Below, in pieces: positions 30,182 to 42,985 of a stretch of DNA of 64,000 bases. The translations under genes and the position numbers were made by a program. Origin of the DNA: an uncultured Gallionellaceae bacterium (GTDB lineage Bacteria > Pseudomonadota > Gammaproteobacteria > Burkholderiales > Gallionellaceae); contig CAINCU010000028.1 of NCBI GenBank assembly GCA_903847155.1, positions 203,205 through 267,204 on the forward strand, in the 5' to 3' direction. Position 1 is the first letter of the stretch. Every line of letters starts with the position of its first letter. The notes below the pieces were generated by a model. It ran no database searches. It was not told where the DNA came from and worked only from the letters and a program-made list of their open reading frames with translations.

Positions 30182-30211
30182 GATCCAATAATATTCAATT
30201 ATTATTGGATC
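30182..30211 (+). terminator. Strong hairpin downstream of the secreted protein gene (terminator or 3' stabiliser)
   Basis: GATCCAATAATA-ttcaat-TATTATTGGATC, perfect 12-bp stem, no clean T tract. Confidence 0.5.
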
Positions 30212-30496
30212 AGCTTTCCGAATTTTCCAGAATTTTTCTACTGATTTTCTCACGCGCTCAAAATAAGCTGATCTCAAGACGCTGTTGCAGGCAATTTCTG
30301 CTACTTTTCGCAGTGAGTGCGAGAAGGTCGGGGAATTCTTCATAAACCATGCTCGCCGTACTATCAAAAATTATAGTATGTGCATCGTAATTCGTGGCTA
30401 TATCTGTTTGTTTACGACATTCCTCTAAGTCAATTGCAAAGATTGTCATACAGGATGCTGTTTCAGCAGCCTAAATGCTGCTATGACCATCCACCC

Positions 30497-31951
30497 CTAC
30501 ATCAAAATCACATCGTACTGTTCCTGCGAGTAAAGTGTTTCCACTTGCAGCGAGACCGGTTTGCCGATGAAGTCTGAAAGCTGGGCGAGGCTTTGTGATT
30601 CTTCGTCCAGAAATAAATCTATCACCTGTTGCGAGCCGAGGATGCGGTATTCGCGGGCGTTGAACTGGCGAGCTTCGCGCACGATCTCGCGCAGGATCTG
30701 GTAACACACGGTTTGCGCAGTTTTCATTTCGCCTCGTCCCTGACAGGTGGGGCATTGCTCGCACAGTATGTGCGCCAGACTTTCACGTGTGCGTTTGCGT
30801 GTCATCTCCACCAAGCCCAGTGCAGAAAAACCGCTTACGCTGATGCGCGTATGGTCATGCGCCAGCATCTTTTTGAATTCCTCCAGCACGGCATCGCGGT
30901 GCTCATGGCTGTCCATGTCGATGAAGTCGCAGATGATGATGCCGCCCAGATTGCGCAGGCGCAATTGGCGTGCGATTACCTGTGCGGCTTCCAGATTGGT
31001 CTTGAAAATTGTGTCGTCAAAATTTCGCCCGCCAACGAAGCCTCCGGTGTTGACATCGACTGTGGTGAGCGCTTCGGTCTGGTCGATGATGAGGTAGCCG
31101 CCTGATTTTAGGTCGACACGGCGCGATAGCGCGCGCTCGATTTCTTCTTCCACGCTGTGCAGATCGAACAGCGGACGCGCGCCGATGTAATGTTCCAGCT
31201 TGGGCACGGCAGTAGTGATGTAATCATTGGCAAAAGCCACCAGGCGTTCATACGTCCCGCGCGAATCAACCAGAATGCGTGTGGTCTCGTCATGCACGCA
31301 ATCGCGCAGCACGCGCAGGCTGATGTCCAGTTCTTTGTATAGCAGCGCGGGTGCGGCCAGCCGCTGCGATTGCTGTTGCAGTTTGCTCCACAGCTTGTCG
31401 AGATAAGCCACGTCGGCACATAACTCATTATCGCAAGCCGCTTCCGCCATAGTGCGGATGATGTAGCCGCCCTTGTGCTCGGTGGGCAGCAATTGCTGCA
31501 ACTGGGCGCGCAGAGTTTCGCGTTCTTCCTCGTTCTCGATGCGCTGCGACACGCCAATGTGCGATTCCTGCGGCAGATACACCAGCAGCCGTCCGGCGAA
31601 GCTCAGTTGCGTGGAGAGACGCGCGCCTTTGGTACCGATGGGGTCTTTGATGACTTGCACCAGCAGGCTCTGTCCCTCGAATAGCACCTTCTCAATCGGT
31701 TTGGCGGCATCGCCGTTGATGCTGTTCTCCCAGATGTCGGCGACATGAAGAAAGGCCGAGCGCTCCAAGCCGATATCGATGAACGCCGACTGCATGCCAG
31801 GCAACACGCGCTTCACCTTGCCGATATACACGTTACTCACCAAACCGCGTTGACTGGCGCGTTCGATATGCAATTCCTGAACAATACCTTGCTGTATCAC
31901 CGCCACGCGCGTTTCCTGCGGGGTGACGTTAATCAAAATCTCTTCTGTCAT
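30497..31951 (-). CDS. rng: Ribonuclease G
   Basis: MTEEILINVTPQETRVAVIQQG, S1 domain, LIIDQTEALTTVDVNTGGF, GIIICDFIDM. Confidence 0.95.
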   Translation of the reverse strand: MTEEILINVTPQETRVAVIQQGIVQELHIERASQRGLVSNVYIGKVKRVLPGMQSAFIDIGLERSAFLHVADIWENSINGDAAKPIEKVLFEGQSLLVQVIKDPIGTKGARLSTQLSFAGRLLVYLPQESHIGVSQRIENEEERETLRAQLQQLLPTEHKGGYIIRTMAEAACDNELCADVAYLDKLWSKLQQQSQRLAAPALLYKELDISLRVLRDCVHDETTRILVDSRGTYERLVAFANDYITTAVPKLEHYIGARPLFDLHSVEEEIERALSRRVDLKSGGYLIIDQTEALTTVDVNTGGFVGGRNFDDTIFKTNLEAAQVIARQLRLRNLGGIIICDFIDMDSHEHRDAVLEEFKKMLAHDHTRISVSGFSALGLVEMTRKRTRESLAHILCEQCPTCQGRGEMKTAQTVCYQILREIVREARQFNAREYRILGSQQVIDLFLDEESQSLAQLSDFIGKPVSLQVETLYSQEQYDVILM

Positions 31952-32568
31952 GGTGCGGGGTATCCAAATAGTTTTAATAATTCGATTGTTTCGTACAGCG
32001 GGAGTCCCATGACTCCGCTATAACTGCCGTCGATGCGCTTTACGAACGCGCCAGCATGGCCTTGGATGCCATAAGCACCCGCCTTATCGTGTGCCTCACC
32101 GGTATGCAGATAACGACTGATTCGTTCTTCACTCAGCGTATCGAAAGTGATAGTGGTAATCGAGAGACGCATTTCCACCCGCTCTCCCAAGGCTATTGCC
32201 ACAGCAGTAAGCACCTGATGCTGCGTTCCTGAAAGCATGTGCAGTATTTCTGCGGCGTGTTTGTGGTTGTCGGGTTTGCCGATGATCTTGCCGTCCAGCG
32301 CGACTGTGGTGTCTGCGGCCAACACTGGGAATGGCGGTAGACTTCGTAGCGCCAAAGTATTCCAACCTACTACTGCTTTTTCGCGGCATACACGTTGCAC
32401 ATAGTCTGCCGGTATTTCGCCGTCAAGCGGCGTTTCATCCACATCGATCTCGCGCCGCGTATCGTTGCGCAACAGCAACGCCTCGTAACGCACGCCGACC
32501 TGCTTGAGCAGTTCGCGGCGTCGCGGGCTTTGCGAGGCAAGATAGATACGCGAATGTTGGATGGACAT
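31948..32568 (-). CDS. maf: Maf-family nucleotide pyrophosphatase
   Basis: IYLASQSPRRRELLKQVG, AADTTVALDGKIIGKP, YGIQGHAGAFVKRIDGSYSGVMGLPLYE. Confidence 0.94.
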   Translation of the reverse strand: MSIQHSRIYLASQSPRRRELLKQVGVRYEALLLRNDTRREIDVDETPLDGEIPADYVQRVCREKAVVGWNTLALRSLPPFPVLAADTTVALDGKIIGKPDNHKHAAEILHMLSGTQHQVLTAVAIALGERVEMRLSITTITFDTLSEERISRYLHTGEAHDKAGAYGIQGHAGAFVKRIDGSYSGVMGLPLYETIELLKLFGYPAP

Positions 32569-32571
32569 GAA

Positions 32572-33042
32572 TCAGTCCCGATGATAAGGATGATTGTGCA
32601 TCAGGCTATGCGCCCGGTACAACTGCTCCGCCAACAATACGCGCACCATGCCATGCGGCAAAGTGAGAGCAGATAATGCCATCAATTGTTTAGCCTGCTG
32701 CTTGACGGATTCGTGCAGACCGTCTGCACCGCCGATGACGAATGCGACATCGCAACCTTGGCGCATCCAGTCCTGCATCTGTTGTGTGAATTGCTTGGTA
32801 GTGGGTATTGCGCCGTGTTCATCGAGTACGATGCACAGGGCGCCAGTGGGTAGGGCAGCGCGAATACGTTGCGCTTCGGCTTCCATTATCTGCGCGGCGG
32901 TTTTACCGCTGTTGCGCGCTTCCGGCTTGATCTCGATCAGTGAAATCGCGGCCTCGCGCGGCATTCGTTTGGCGTATTCGTTGAAGCCTTCGCTAATCCA
33001 CGATGGCATCTTGTTGCCCACCGCGAGGATCAACAGTTTCAT
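32572..33042 (-). CDS. rlmH: 23S rRNA (pseudouridine1915-N3)-methyltransferase
   Basis: [63 protein letters not shown]. Confidence 0.95.
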   Translation of the reverse strand: MKLLILAVGNKMPSWISEGFNEYAKRMPREAAISLIEIKPEARNSGKTAAQIMEAEAQRIRAALPTGALCIVLDEHGAIPTTKQFTQQMQDWMRQGCDVAFVIGGADGLHESVKQQAKQLMALSALTLPHGMVRVLLAEQLYRAHSLMHNHPYHRD

Positions 33043-33392
33043 TTTGCCACTTTGGCACGCTGCTTGGGTGTCACGCCCCACAGTTCTTCCAGGTTGTAAT
33101 AGGCGCGCACCGCAGGCTGCATGATGTGAACTATCACTTCACCCAGATCTACCAACACCCACTCGCCGCCGTCTTCGCCTTCGGTGCTGAGCACTGTTTC
33201 GCCCAGCGCCTTGAGTTTGACCACCACATTACTTGCCAGCGCTTTGGTTTGCCGAGTGGATTGGGCGCTGGCAATGACCATGCGTTCAAATAGCGGGCTG
33301 CGTTTGCTGGTGTCGATGACTTCGATATCGAGAGCTTTGACATCTTCCAGTGCGGCGACGATGGCATTAATTTTTTCTTGTGTGTTTAACAT
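33039..33392 (-). CDS. rsfS: Ribosome silencing factor
   Basis: [69 protein letters not shown]. Confidence 0.94.
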   Translation of the reverse strand: MLNTQEKINAIVAALEDVKALDIEVIDTSKRSPLFERMVIASAQSTRQTKALASNVVVKLKALGETVLSTEGEDGGEWVLVDLGEVIVHIMQPAVRAYYNLEELWGVTPKQRAKVAK

Positions 33393-34051
33393 GTGAGGTA
33401 GAGTTGGTGAGTGTGAATAAAATGGGTGACGGCATCCGGCAACAAGTATCTGATGCTTTTCCTTTCCGCACAACGGCGGCGGATGTCGGTAGCGGAAATT
33501 TCCAGAGCGGGCATGTCAGCGACGAAAATTGCGCCGGATGGTGCTTCATGCAATACCCCTGCTCCTGGTGCAAGACGTGCGCGGTATTCGGCCTTCAGCA
33601 TGGCATCGGCGTTGTTCATTGCATTGCCCAGCGGCAGACCGCCGGCGCGTTGTAACACAACGATGTGCGCCAACGCAAACAAACGTTTCCATTCATGCCA
33701 TGTGTGCAGTTGCAGAAAGGCATCGCCGCCGAGTATCAGGCACAGCGGCTTTTGCGGGCCGAACTCGGCGCGCAGGGCAGTCAGCGTATCCACGGTGTAA
33801 CAAGGATCGGTGCGCGCCACTTCGCGAGCGTCAACCACAAAATCGGGATGACCGTGCAAGGCCAACAGCACCATTTCCAGACGCTGTTTGGCCGACGTGC
33901 GCGGAGCGGCACGATGCGGCGGCGTGCCACAAGGAATAAAGCGCACTTGTGCCAGATTGCATTGCTCTAGCGCTTCCTGTGCGATGCGAAGATGTCCATG
34001 ATGTATGGGATCGAACGTGCCGCCGAGAATGCCGATGGGTGAGAAGCTCAT
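33386..34051 (-). CDS. nadD: Nicotinate-nucleotide adenylyltransferase
   Basis: IGILGGTFDPIHHGHLRIA, FIPCGTPPHR, ISATDIRRRCAERKSIRYLLPDAV. Confidence 0.95.
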   Translation of the reverse strand: MSFSPIGILGGTFDPIHHGHLRIAQEALEQCNLAQVRFIPCGTPPHRAAPRTSAKQRLEMVLLALHGHPDFVVDAREVARTDPCYTVDTLTALRAEFGPQKPLCLILGGDAFLQLHTWHEWKRLFALAHIVVLQRAGGLPLGNAMNNADAMLKAEYRARLAPGAGVLHEAPSGAIFVADMPALEISATDIRRRCAERKSIRYLLPDAVTHFIHTHQLYLTC

Positions 34052-34160
34052 GTAGCTGAAATCTGAAAATTAGTCACGGATTAACACGTTCAATTGTCGC
34101 ATGAATAACGAGGTTATTCGTGAACATCCGTGTTAAGCCGCAGCCAATCTATTTTAAAAA

Positions 34161-35435
34161 TTACAGCGCCAACCTACGCATGTCGGACAGCACATGCGCG
34201 AGGTAAGTGGTAAAGCGCGCGCCTGCTGCGCCATCGATCACGCGGTGATCGTAGGACAGCGACAGCGGCAGCATCAGGCGCGGCACGAATTCGCCATCTT
34301 TCCACACTGGTTTCATACTGGAACGCGACACGCCGAGAATGGCGACTTCCGGCGCATTAATGATTGGCACGAATGCCGTCCCGCCGATGCCACCCAAGCT
34401 GGAAATGGTGAAACAACCGCCCTGCATTTCGGCTGCGGTAATTTTCTTCGCGCGCGCGCTGATTTCGCCCAATTCTTGCGCTAATTGCACGATGCCTTTC
34501 TGATCCACATCGCGGATCACTGGCACTACCAAGCCCTCCGGTGTATCCACCGCCACGCCGATGTGGATGTATTTTTTCAGGATCAGATTTTCGCCGCCCG
34601 CATCCAGCGAAGCATTGAAATCCGGGAAGTGTTTCAGCGAGATCGCACAAGCCTTGAGGATGAAAGCCAGCGGAGAAATCTTGATGTCCTGCTTGGCATA
34701 CTCCGCTCCCAGCTCTTTGCGGAAAGCTTCCAGCTCGCTGATGTCGGCCTCTTCGAATTGCGTGACATGCGGGATAGTCACCCAGTTGCGATGCAGATTC
34801 GCGCCGGAGATTTTTTTGATGCGTGACAGCGGCTTGGTTTCTATCGCGCCGAATTTGGCAAAATCGATGACCGGCATTTCCAATACTTGCAGGCCGCCGC
34901 CAGAAGCCGGTTTCGCCAGCGATTGTTTGACGAAATTCTGCACATCGTCTTTGGTCACGCGGCCTTTTTCGCCGCTGCCTTTTACTTGCGGCAGGTTCAC
35001 GCCCAACTCGCGCGCGAAGCGACGGATGGAGGGGCTGGCATGGGCAGTGCCTGCAGCAGCAACGGCGGGCGCCGCCTGTGCAGCAACCGGGACTGCTGCA
35101 GGCAGCGCTTGGGGCACGGGCGCAACCGGCGCAGCTGCAGCTACTAAAGCAGGCGCAGCGGCAACTGGCGCGGCTACTGGTGCAGCCGTATCCCCGCTCG
35201 CTTCGATCGTCACGATCAACGAGCCTTCCGAAACCTTGTCGCCAACCTTGACCTTCACTTCCTTCACCACACCGGCAAACGGCGCAGGCACATCAATGGT
35301 CGCCTTGTCGGTTTCCAGCGAGATCAGCGACTGTTCGGCGGATACCGTGTCGCCGGCCTTTACCGCCACTTCGATGATCGCGACATCCTTGAAATTGCCG
35401 ATGTCCGGCACCAATACTTGTTTGATTTCTGCCAC
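34161..35435 (-). CDS. aceF: Dihydrolipoyllysine-residue acetyltransferase (PDH E2), one lipoyl domain
   Basis: Lipoyl motif [15 protein letters not shown], Ala/Pro linker, E3BD, catalytic [16 protein letters not shown]. Confidence 0.95.
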   Translation of the reverse strand: MAEIKQVLVPDIGNFKDVAIIEVAVKAGDTVSAEQSLISLETDKATIDVPAPFAGVVKEVKVKVGDKVSEGSLIVTIEASGDTAAPVAAPVAAAPALVAAAAPVAPVPQALPAAVPVAAQAAPAVAAAGTAHASPSIRRFARELGVNLPQVKGSGEKGRVTKDDVQNFVKQSLAKPASGGGLQVLEMPVIDFAKFGAIETKPLSRIKKISGANLHRNWVTIPHVTQFEEADISELEAFRKELGAEYAKQDIKISPLAFILKACAISLKHFPDFNASLDAGGENLILKKYIHIGVAVDTPEGLVVPVIRDVDQKGIVQLAQELGEISARAKKITAAEMQGGCFTISSLGGIGGTAFVPIINAPEVAILGVSRSSMKPVWKDGEFVPRLMLPLSLSYDHRVIDGAAGARFTTYLAHVLSDMRRLAL

Positions 35436-35451
35436 GCTGTTCTCCTCGCGC

Positions 35452-38115
<2,664 letters not shown>

Positions 38116-38715
38116 TTTTTTTCTCGCTTCCTTGGTTACAACATATCGTTTCGTTTTCTGTTACCAACCATTCCACTTTGCGGTCGGTGCTTTCTTGCGG
38201 AATTTTTTGCACCACTTGCAGCGAGAATGCCGCAGTAACCAAAGGCGGCTGATGCGGCACGCGCGCCAACAGCTTGTCGTAAAAGCCTCCGCCATATCCT
38301 AGGCGCGCCCCTTCACGGGTAAAGGCCACACCGGGCAGCAGGACGAATTCTAACGCATTCAGCGTTAATACCGCAGTAGATAATTCAACTATTGGCTCGC
38401 GTATCCCATACATTCCGGGTGCTAATTGAGTTTCGGGATTTTCAATCCAATACAGATCAAGCAATTTGGTACTAGGGTTGGCTCTAGGCAGAATCAGCTT
38501 CTTGCCGTCAGCCAGTACCCGCTTTATCCACACATCGCTGGCAAACTCGTTGCCGAAATTCATGTAGCCCAGCACGACATTGGCACGCCGATATTCCGGC
38601 ATGGCAAGCAATCGTCCGGTAATCGCCGCACTGTGCTCGGCGCGCACAGCGCAAGGCAACTGCTCGCGACTGGCCAGGACTTGCTGCCTGATAGTTTGTT
38701 TCTGCCCTTGCGTGC

Positions 38716-39021
38716 TCATGGTCGTGAGGCTTTTCCAGCCCAAGTTGTTAACTGTTCGGCCTCTTCCAGAATATCAACCGGAACTTCGCGATAGTTCTTC
38801 AACACTTGTTTTTCCGAAGGCGCAAAGATTTCTGCATGATGCGCCAGATATTCCGGCAAGGTATCGACATGCGTTTTGAAATACAGCCTGCCATTGGATA
38901 CGATACCAAAAAATACCGCGCCGCAATACAAACCGTAACCGCCGAACATGCGCTTGCAGCGCAAGCCGTCGAGCGCGGCGAGTTGCTCCAGGACGAAATC
39001 ACGGAAGGAATCCGTGCTCAT
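38716..39021 (-). CDS. TfoX/Sxy N-terminal domain protein
   Basis: LEQLAALDGLRCKRMFGGYGLYCGAVFFGIVSNGRLYFK. Confidence 0.9.
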   Translation of the reverse strand: MSTDSFRDFVLEQLAALDGLRCKRMFGGYGLYCGAVFFGIVSNGRLYFKTHVDTLPEYLAHHAEIFAPSEKQVLKNYREVPVDILEEAEQLTTWAGKASRP

Positions 39022-39027
39022 CCAGTT

Positions 39028-40545
39028 TCATCCTAAGAACAACTTGTAAGCCGGATTGTTACTCTCGTCCCAGTACTGATAACCCAGCGTGTCGAGAAAA
39101 GTTTTGAGCGCTTTTTTATCGCTACGTGGCACTTGCATGCCGACCAGCACGCGGCCGAAGTCTGCGCCATGGTTGCGGTAGTGGAACAGACTGATGTTCC
39201 AGGTGTGGTTCATGCTGTTGAGGAAATTCATCAGCGCGCCGGGACGCTCGGGGAATTCGAAGCGGAACAGGATTTCATCTTTGGCTTCTGGCGCGTGGCC
39301 GCCGACCAGATGGCGCAGATGCAGTTTGGCCATTTCGTTGTCGGTGAGATCGAGCGTAGGCAGTTTGTTGCGCTGCAGCTTTTCCACCAGATCGGCGGTT
39401 TCCGATTGATCTTTCACCTGAATGCCGACGAACACTTGCGCCGCTGTCGGATCGTCGTAGCGGTAGTTGAATTCGGTGATGTTGCGCTTGCCGAGCAGCG
39501 AGCAAAATTTGCGGAAGCTGCCGGGCGTTTCGGGGATGGTAACGGCAAGGATGGCTTCGCGCTTTTCACCGATCTCGGCGCGCTCGGCGACGAAACGCAG
39601 GCGATCGAAATTCATGTTCGCGCCGCTGCACACGGCGACCAGCGTCTCGCCCTTAAGCTGTTCGCGTTTGGCATACAGCTTGGCACCCGCCACCGCCAGA
39701 GCGCCCGCCGGTTCGAGGATGGAGCGCGTGTCTTGGAACACGTCCTTGATCGCGGCGCACACCGCGTCGGTATCCACCAGCACGATCTCATCCACATATT
39801 TCTTGCAGATGCGGAAGGTTTCTTCTCCGGCAAGTTTGACTGCCGTGCCGTCCGAGAACAGGCCGACATCGCTGAGCGTGACGCGTTTCTTCGCCTTGAG
39901 CGAGCGCGCCATGGCATCGGAATCGTTGGTCTGCACACCGATGACTTTAATGTCGGGGCGCACTTGTTTGACATAAGCCGCCACGCCCGCGATCAGCCCG
40001 CCGCCGCCGATGGCGCAGAAAATGGCGTGGATAGGTGCTTGCCGTTGGCGCAGAATTTCCATGGCGATGGTGCCTTGTCCGGCGATGACATCGGGGTCGT
40101 CGAATGGATGCACGAAGGTAAGTTGTTTTTCTTTTTCCAGCACCAGCGCGTGCGTGTAGGCATCGCTGTAACTGTCGCCGTGCAACACAATTTCCACGGA
40201 ACGCTGGCCAAAATGTTTGACCGCTTCGATCTTCACCTGCGGCGTGGTGGTCGGCATCACGATCACGGCCTTGCAGCCGAGGCGAAGCGCGGACATTGCC
40301 ACGCCCTGCGCATGATTGCCCGCCGAGGCGGCGATCACGCCGCGCTTGAGTTGTTCGGGCGACAAGTGCGCCATCTTGTTGTAAGCGCCGCGCAGCTTGA
40401 ACGAAAACACCGGCTGCATGTCCTCGCGTTTGAACAAAATATTGTTGCCGGTGCGCGCCGATAAATTGGGCGCGAGCTCCAGCGGGGTTTCGACAGCCAC
40501 GTCATAGACGCGGGCAGTAAGGATGCGTTTCAGATAATTTTGCAT
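39028..40545 (-). CDS. ilvA: Threonine ammonia-lyase, biosynthetic (two ACT domains)
   Basis: FKREDMQPVFSFKLRGAYNKM, SAGNHAQGVA, GGGGLIAGVA, C-terminal regulatory repeats. Confidence 0.96.
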   Translation of the reverse strand: MQNYLKRILTARVYDVAVETPLELAPNLSARTGNNILFKREDMQPVFSFKLRGAYNKMAHLSPEQLKRGVIAASAGNHAQGVAMSALRLGCKAVIVMPTTTPQVKIEAVKHFGQRSVEIVLHGDSYSDAYTHALVLEKEKQLTFVHPFDDPDVIAGQGTIAMEILRQRQAPIHAIFCAIGGGGLIAGVAAYVKQVRPDIKVIGVQTNDSDAMARSLKAKKRVTLSDVGLFSDGTAVKLAGEETFRICKKYVDEIVLVDTDAVCAAIKDVFQDTRSILEPAGALAVAGAKLYAKREQLKGETLVAVCSGANMNFDRLRFVAERAEIGEKREAILAVTIPETPGSFRKFCSLLGKRNITEFNYRYDDPTAAQVFVGIQVKDQSETADLVEKLQRNKLPTLDLTDNEMAKLHLRHLVGGHAPEAKDEILFRFEFPERPGALMNFLNSMNHTWNISLFHYRNHGADFGRVLVGMQVPRSDKKALKTFLDTLGYQYWDESNNPAYKLFLG

Positions 40546-40652
40546 GTTGTTTTGCAGACGATGAAATTGGCGGCAAGATTAGCAGGAAACGGGGTTCGAT
40601 GCTTTAGCTGGCGTGTGAAACGCATCCCGAAAGTCACATTTTAAAATACCAA

Positions 40653-40722
40653 CATCGTGGAAACGCCCGTCAATAGGCGATCTACACAGTGCACATGATG
40701 GAGATGCGCGTATTTATTGGCT
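40653..40722. repeat. Intergenic repeat, copy B
   Basis: catcgtggaaaCGCCCGTCAATAGGCGATCTACACAgTGCaCATGATGGAGATgcgcgtaTTTAtTGGCTT; nearly identical to one strand of copy A over the first ~42 nt. Confidence 0.8.
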
Positions 40723-41424
40723 TGCGCGCAAACCGATCAGCCCATAGAAACGCGTCAGGTCGCTCAAGTCGTCGAACACCACTGCCGCCCCGGCAAAGTC
40801 CTGCTTGCAGGTGTAAGGATTGGTGGTGATGTAAGTCTTGATGCCCGCCGCCAGCGCCGAGTGCAAGCCGTTGTAGGAATCTTCCAATGCGATGCAATCC
40901 TGCGGCGCGAGCTGGAGCTGGTGTAGCACCCAGTTATAAATATCCGGCGCGGGCTTCTTCAGCGGCACGATGTCGCCGCAACCGATGGCAGCAAACTGCT
41001 GCTCCCAGTTTTTGCCCAACCCCACTTCCAGCAAGGCTGAGACATTCTCAGGCGAAGTAGTGGTGGCGATAGCGAGTTTGAGTCCAGCCTTGTGCGCATC
41101 ACTGATGAGTTGCTTGATGCCAGGGCGCAGCGGAATATGTCCATCACGCAAGGCAGTAGTGTAATGCGCGGTCTTCTGCATATGCAGATTTTTAACAAAG
41201 GCTTCGTAAGCTGCAGGTTTGGCGAAGTCCTTCAAAAAATCTTCGACGAAATACTTGATGCGCTCCTTGCCGCCCGTCACCTTGAGCAGCTTGTCATACA
41301 GTGCCACGTCCCAGTTCCAGCCCAGCCCGTTGTCGGCGAACGCCTTGTTGAACGCGATGCGGTGCGCGTCTTCGGTATCGGCCAGCGTGCCGTCCACGTC
41401 GAATATGATGGCTTTGATTGTCAT
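40714..41424 (-). CDS. HAD-superfamily hydrolase (CbbY-like)
   Basis: IIFDVDGTLADTEDAHRIAFNKAFADNGLGWNWD, LEDSYNGLHSALAAG. Confidence 0.9.
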   Translation of the reverse strand: MTIKAIIFDVDGTLADTEDAHRIAFNKAFADNGLGWNWDVALYDKLLKVTGGKERIKYFVEDFLKDFAKPAAYEAFVKNLHMQKTAHYTTALRDGHIPLRPGIKQLISDAHKAGLKLAIATTTSPENVSALLEVGLGKNWEQQFAAIGCGDIVPLKKPAPDIYNWVLHQLQLAPQDCIALEDSYNGLHSALAAGIKTYITTNPYTCKQDFAGAAVVFDDLSDLTRFYGLIGLRASQ

Positions 41425-41536
41425 GATGTTGGTGTCACTTGAAAAATAAAAAACGGTTTACTGCAAAAGCAAAGCTGGAGGATTCAAGAGCGATCTGTGA
41501 TTATTATTTATTATGTTTTTTCTGTGGTGAAAACAC

Positions 41537-42889
41537 TTAACGCACCCCCGTGAACTTCCCCGCCATGCCGCGCATCATCTTGGCCATGCCGCCTTTACCG
41601 CTGATCATCTTCATCATTTTTTGCGTTTGTTCGAACTGGTTCAGCAGTTGGTTGACGTGCATCACCTGCACGCCCGCACCTGCGGCAATGCGCCGTTTGC
41701 GCGAGGCTTTAATGAGTTCGGGGTGGCTGCGCTCCCAAGCAGTCATGGAGTTGATGATGCCTTCGGTGCGGTTGATTTGGCGTTCGTCGATTTTCGCACT
41801 TGCGGCGGCTTGCGAAAGTTGCGCGGGCAGCTTGTCCATCAGCGCAGACATGCCGCCCATCTTGCGCATCTGCACGATCTGCATCTTGAAATCGTTGAGG
41901 TCGAAGCCTTTGCCGCTTTGCAATTTCTTCGCCATTTTGGCGGCTTCGACGTGATCCACGTTGCGCTGCGCTTCTTCCAGCAGCGACAGCACGTCGCCCA
42001 TGCCGAGGATGCGTTGCGCCATACGTTCTGGGTGGAAAGCTTCGAGGCCGTTGAGTTTTTCACTGACGCCGACGAACTTGATCGGTTTGCCGGTGATCTG
42101 GCGCACCGACAGTGCTGCGCCGCCGCGCGCATCACCGTCCAGTTTGGTAAGAATAATGCCAGTAAGCGGTAGCGCTTCGCCGAACGCTTTGGCGGTATTC
42201 ACCGCATCCTGACCGGTCATGGCATCGACCACAAACAAGGTCTCGATGGGCTTCAGCGCGGCATGCAGGTCTTTGATCTCCGCCATCATCGCTTCGTCGA
42301 TGGCGAGGCGACCGGCGGTATCCACGATCAACACATCATGGTGGTGCTTTTTTGCGAAATCGTGCGCGGCGAGGGCGATGTCATGCGGTTTCTGGCTGAT
42401 GTCGGAAGCGAAGAAATCGATGTCGAGTTGCTGCGCCAAGGTGCGCAGTTGCTCGATGGCGGCGGGGCGATACACGTCGCAACTCACCAGCAGCACTTTC
42501 TTTTTGTTCTGCTCGCGCAACAGTTTGGCCAGCTTGCCGCTGCTGGTGGTTTTACCCGCGCCCTGCAAACCGGCCATCAGAATCACAGCAGGCGGCACGG
42601 TGGTGAGGTTGAGTGCATCGTTGTGCTCGCCCATCAGCTTGGTCAGCTCGCGGTTCACCACGCCGATCAGCGCCTGCCCCGGTTGCAGGTTGCCGATGAC
42701 TTCCTGCCCCAGTGCAGCTTCTTTTACTTTGGCGATAAAGTCCTTGACCACCGGCAGCGCGACATCGGCTTCCAGCAAGGCAAGGCGCACTTCGCGCATT
42801 GCATCCTGAATGTTGCTCTCGGTCAGTCGCGCCTGGCCGCGCAGGTTTTTGATGATGCCGCTGAAGCGTTGAGTAAGGTTGTCCAACAT
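41537..42889 (-). CDS. ffh: Signal recognition particle protein
   Basis: MAGLQGAGKTTSSGKLAKLL, VDTAGRLAIDE, TKLDGDARGGAALS, C-terminal Met-rich M domain. Confidence 0.97.
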   Translation of the reverse strand: MLDNLTQRFSGIIKNLRGQARLTESNIQDAMREVRLALLEADVALPVVKDFIAKVKEAALGQEVIGNLQPGQALIGVVNRELTKLMGEHNDALNLTTVPPAVILMAGLQGAGKTTSSGKLAKLLREQNKKKVLLVSCDVYRPAAIEQLRTLAQQLDIDFFASDISQKPHDIALAAHDFAKKHHHDVLIVDTAGRLAIDEAMMAEIKDLHAALKPIETLFVVDAMTGQDAVNTAKAFGEALPLTGIILTKLDGDARGGAALSVRQITGKPIKFVGVSEKLNGLEAFHPERMAQRILGMGDVLSLLEEAQRNVDHVEAAKMAKKLQSGKGFDLNDFKMQIVQMRKMGGMSALMDKLPAQLSQAAASAKIDERQINRTEGIINSMTAWERSHPELIKASRKRRIAAGAGVQVMHVNQLLNQFEQTQKMMKMISGKGGMAKMMRGMAGKFTGVR

Positions 42890-42950
42890 GCTTAAAATCC
42901 CTGGGTAGTTTTAGTGAGCGCCGATGCAGACACTTTTTCGGCGCTTCCTG

Positions 42951-42959
42951 TAGAATCCG
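42951..42959 (+). promoter_or_regulatory. Putative -10 element (TAGAATCCG) upstream of the ccsA-like gene
   Basis: tgTAGAATCCGC; same pattern as 5805 and 43843. Confidence 0.4.
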
Positions 42960-42985
42960 CACAGTCTAAAACATCTGCACTCCCC

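Noticed and set aside
39133-40464. 443-aa plus-strand ORF opposite ilvA
   Set aside because: Shadow ORF; the opposite strand encodes clear threonine ammonia-lyase.
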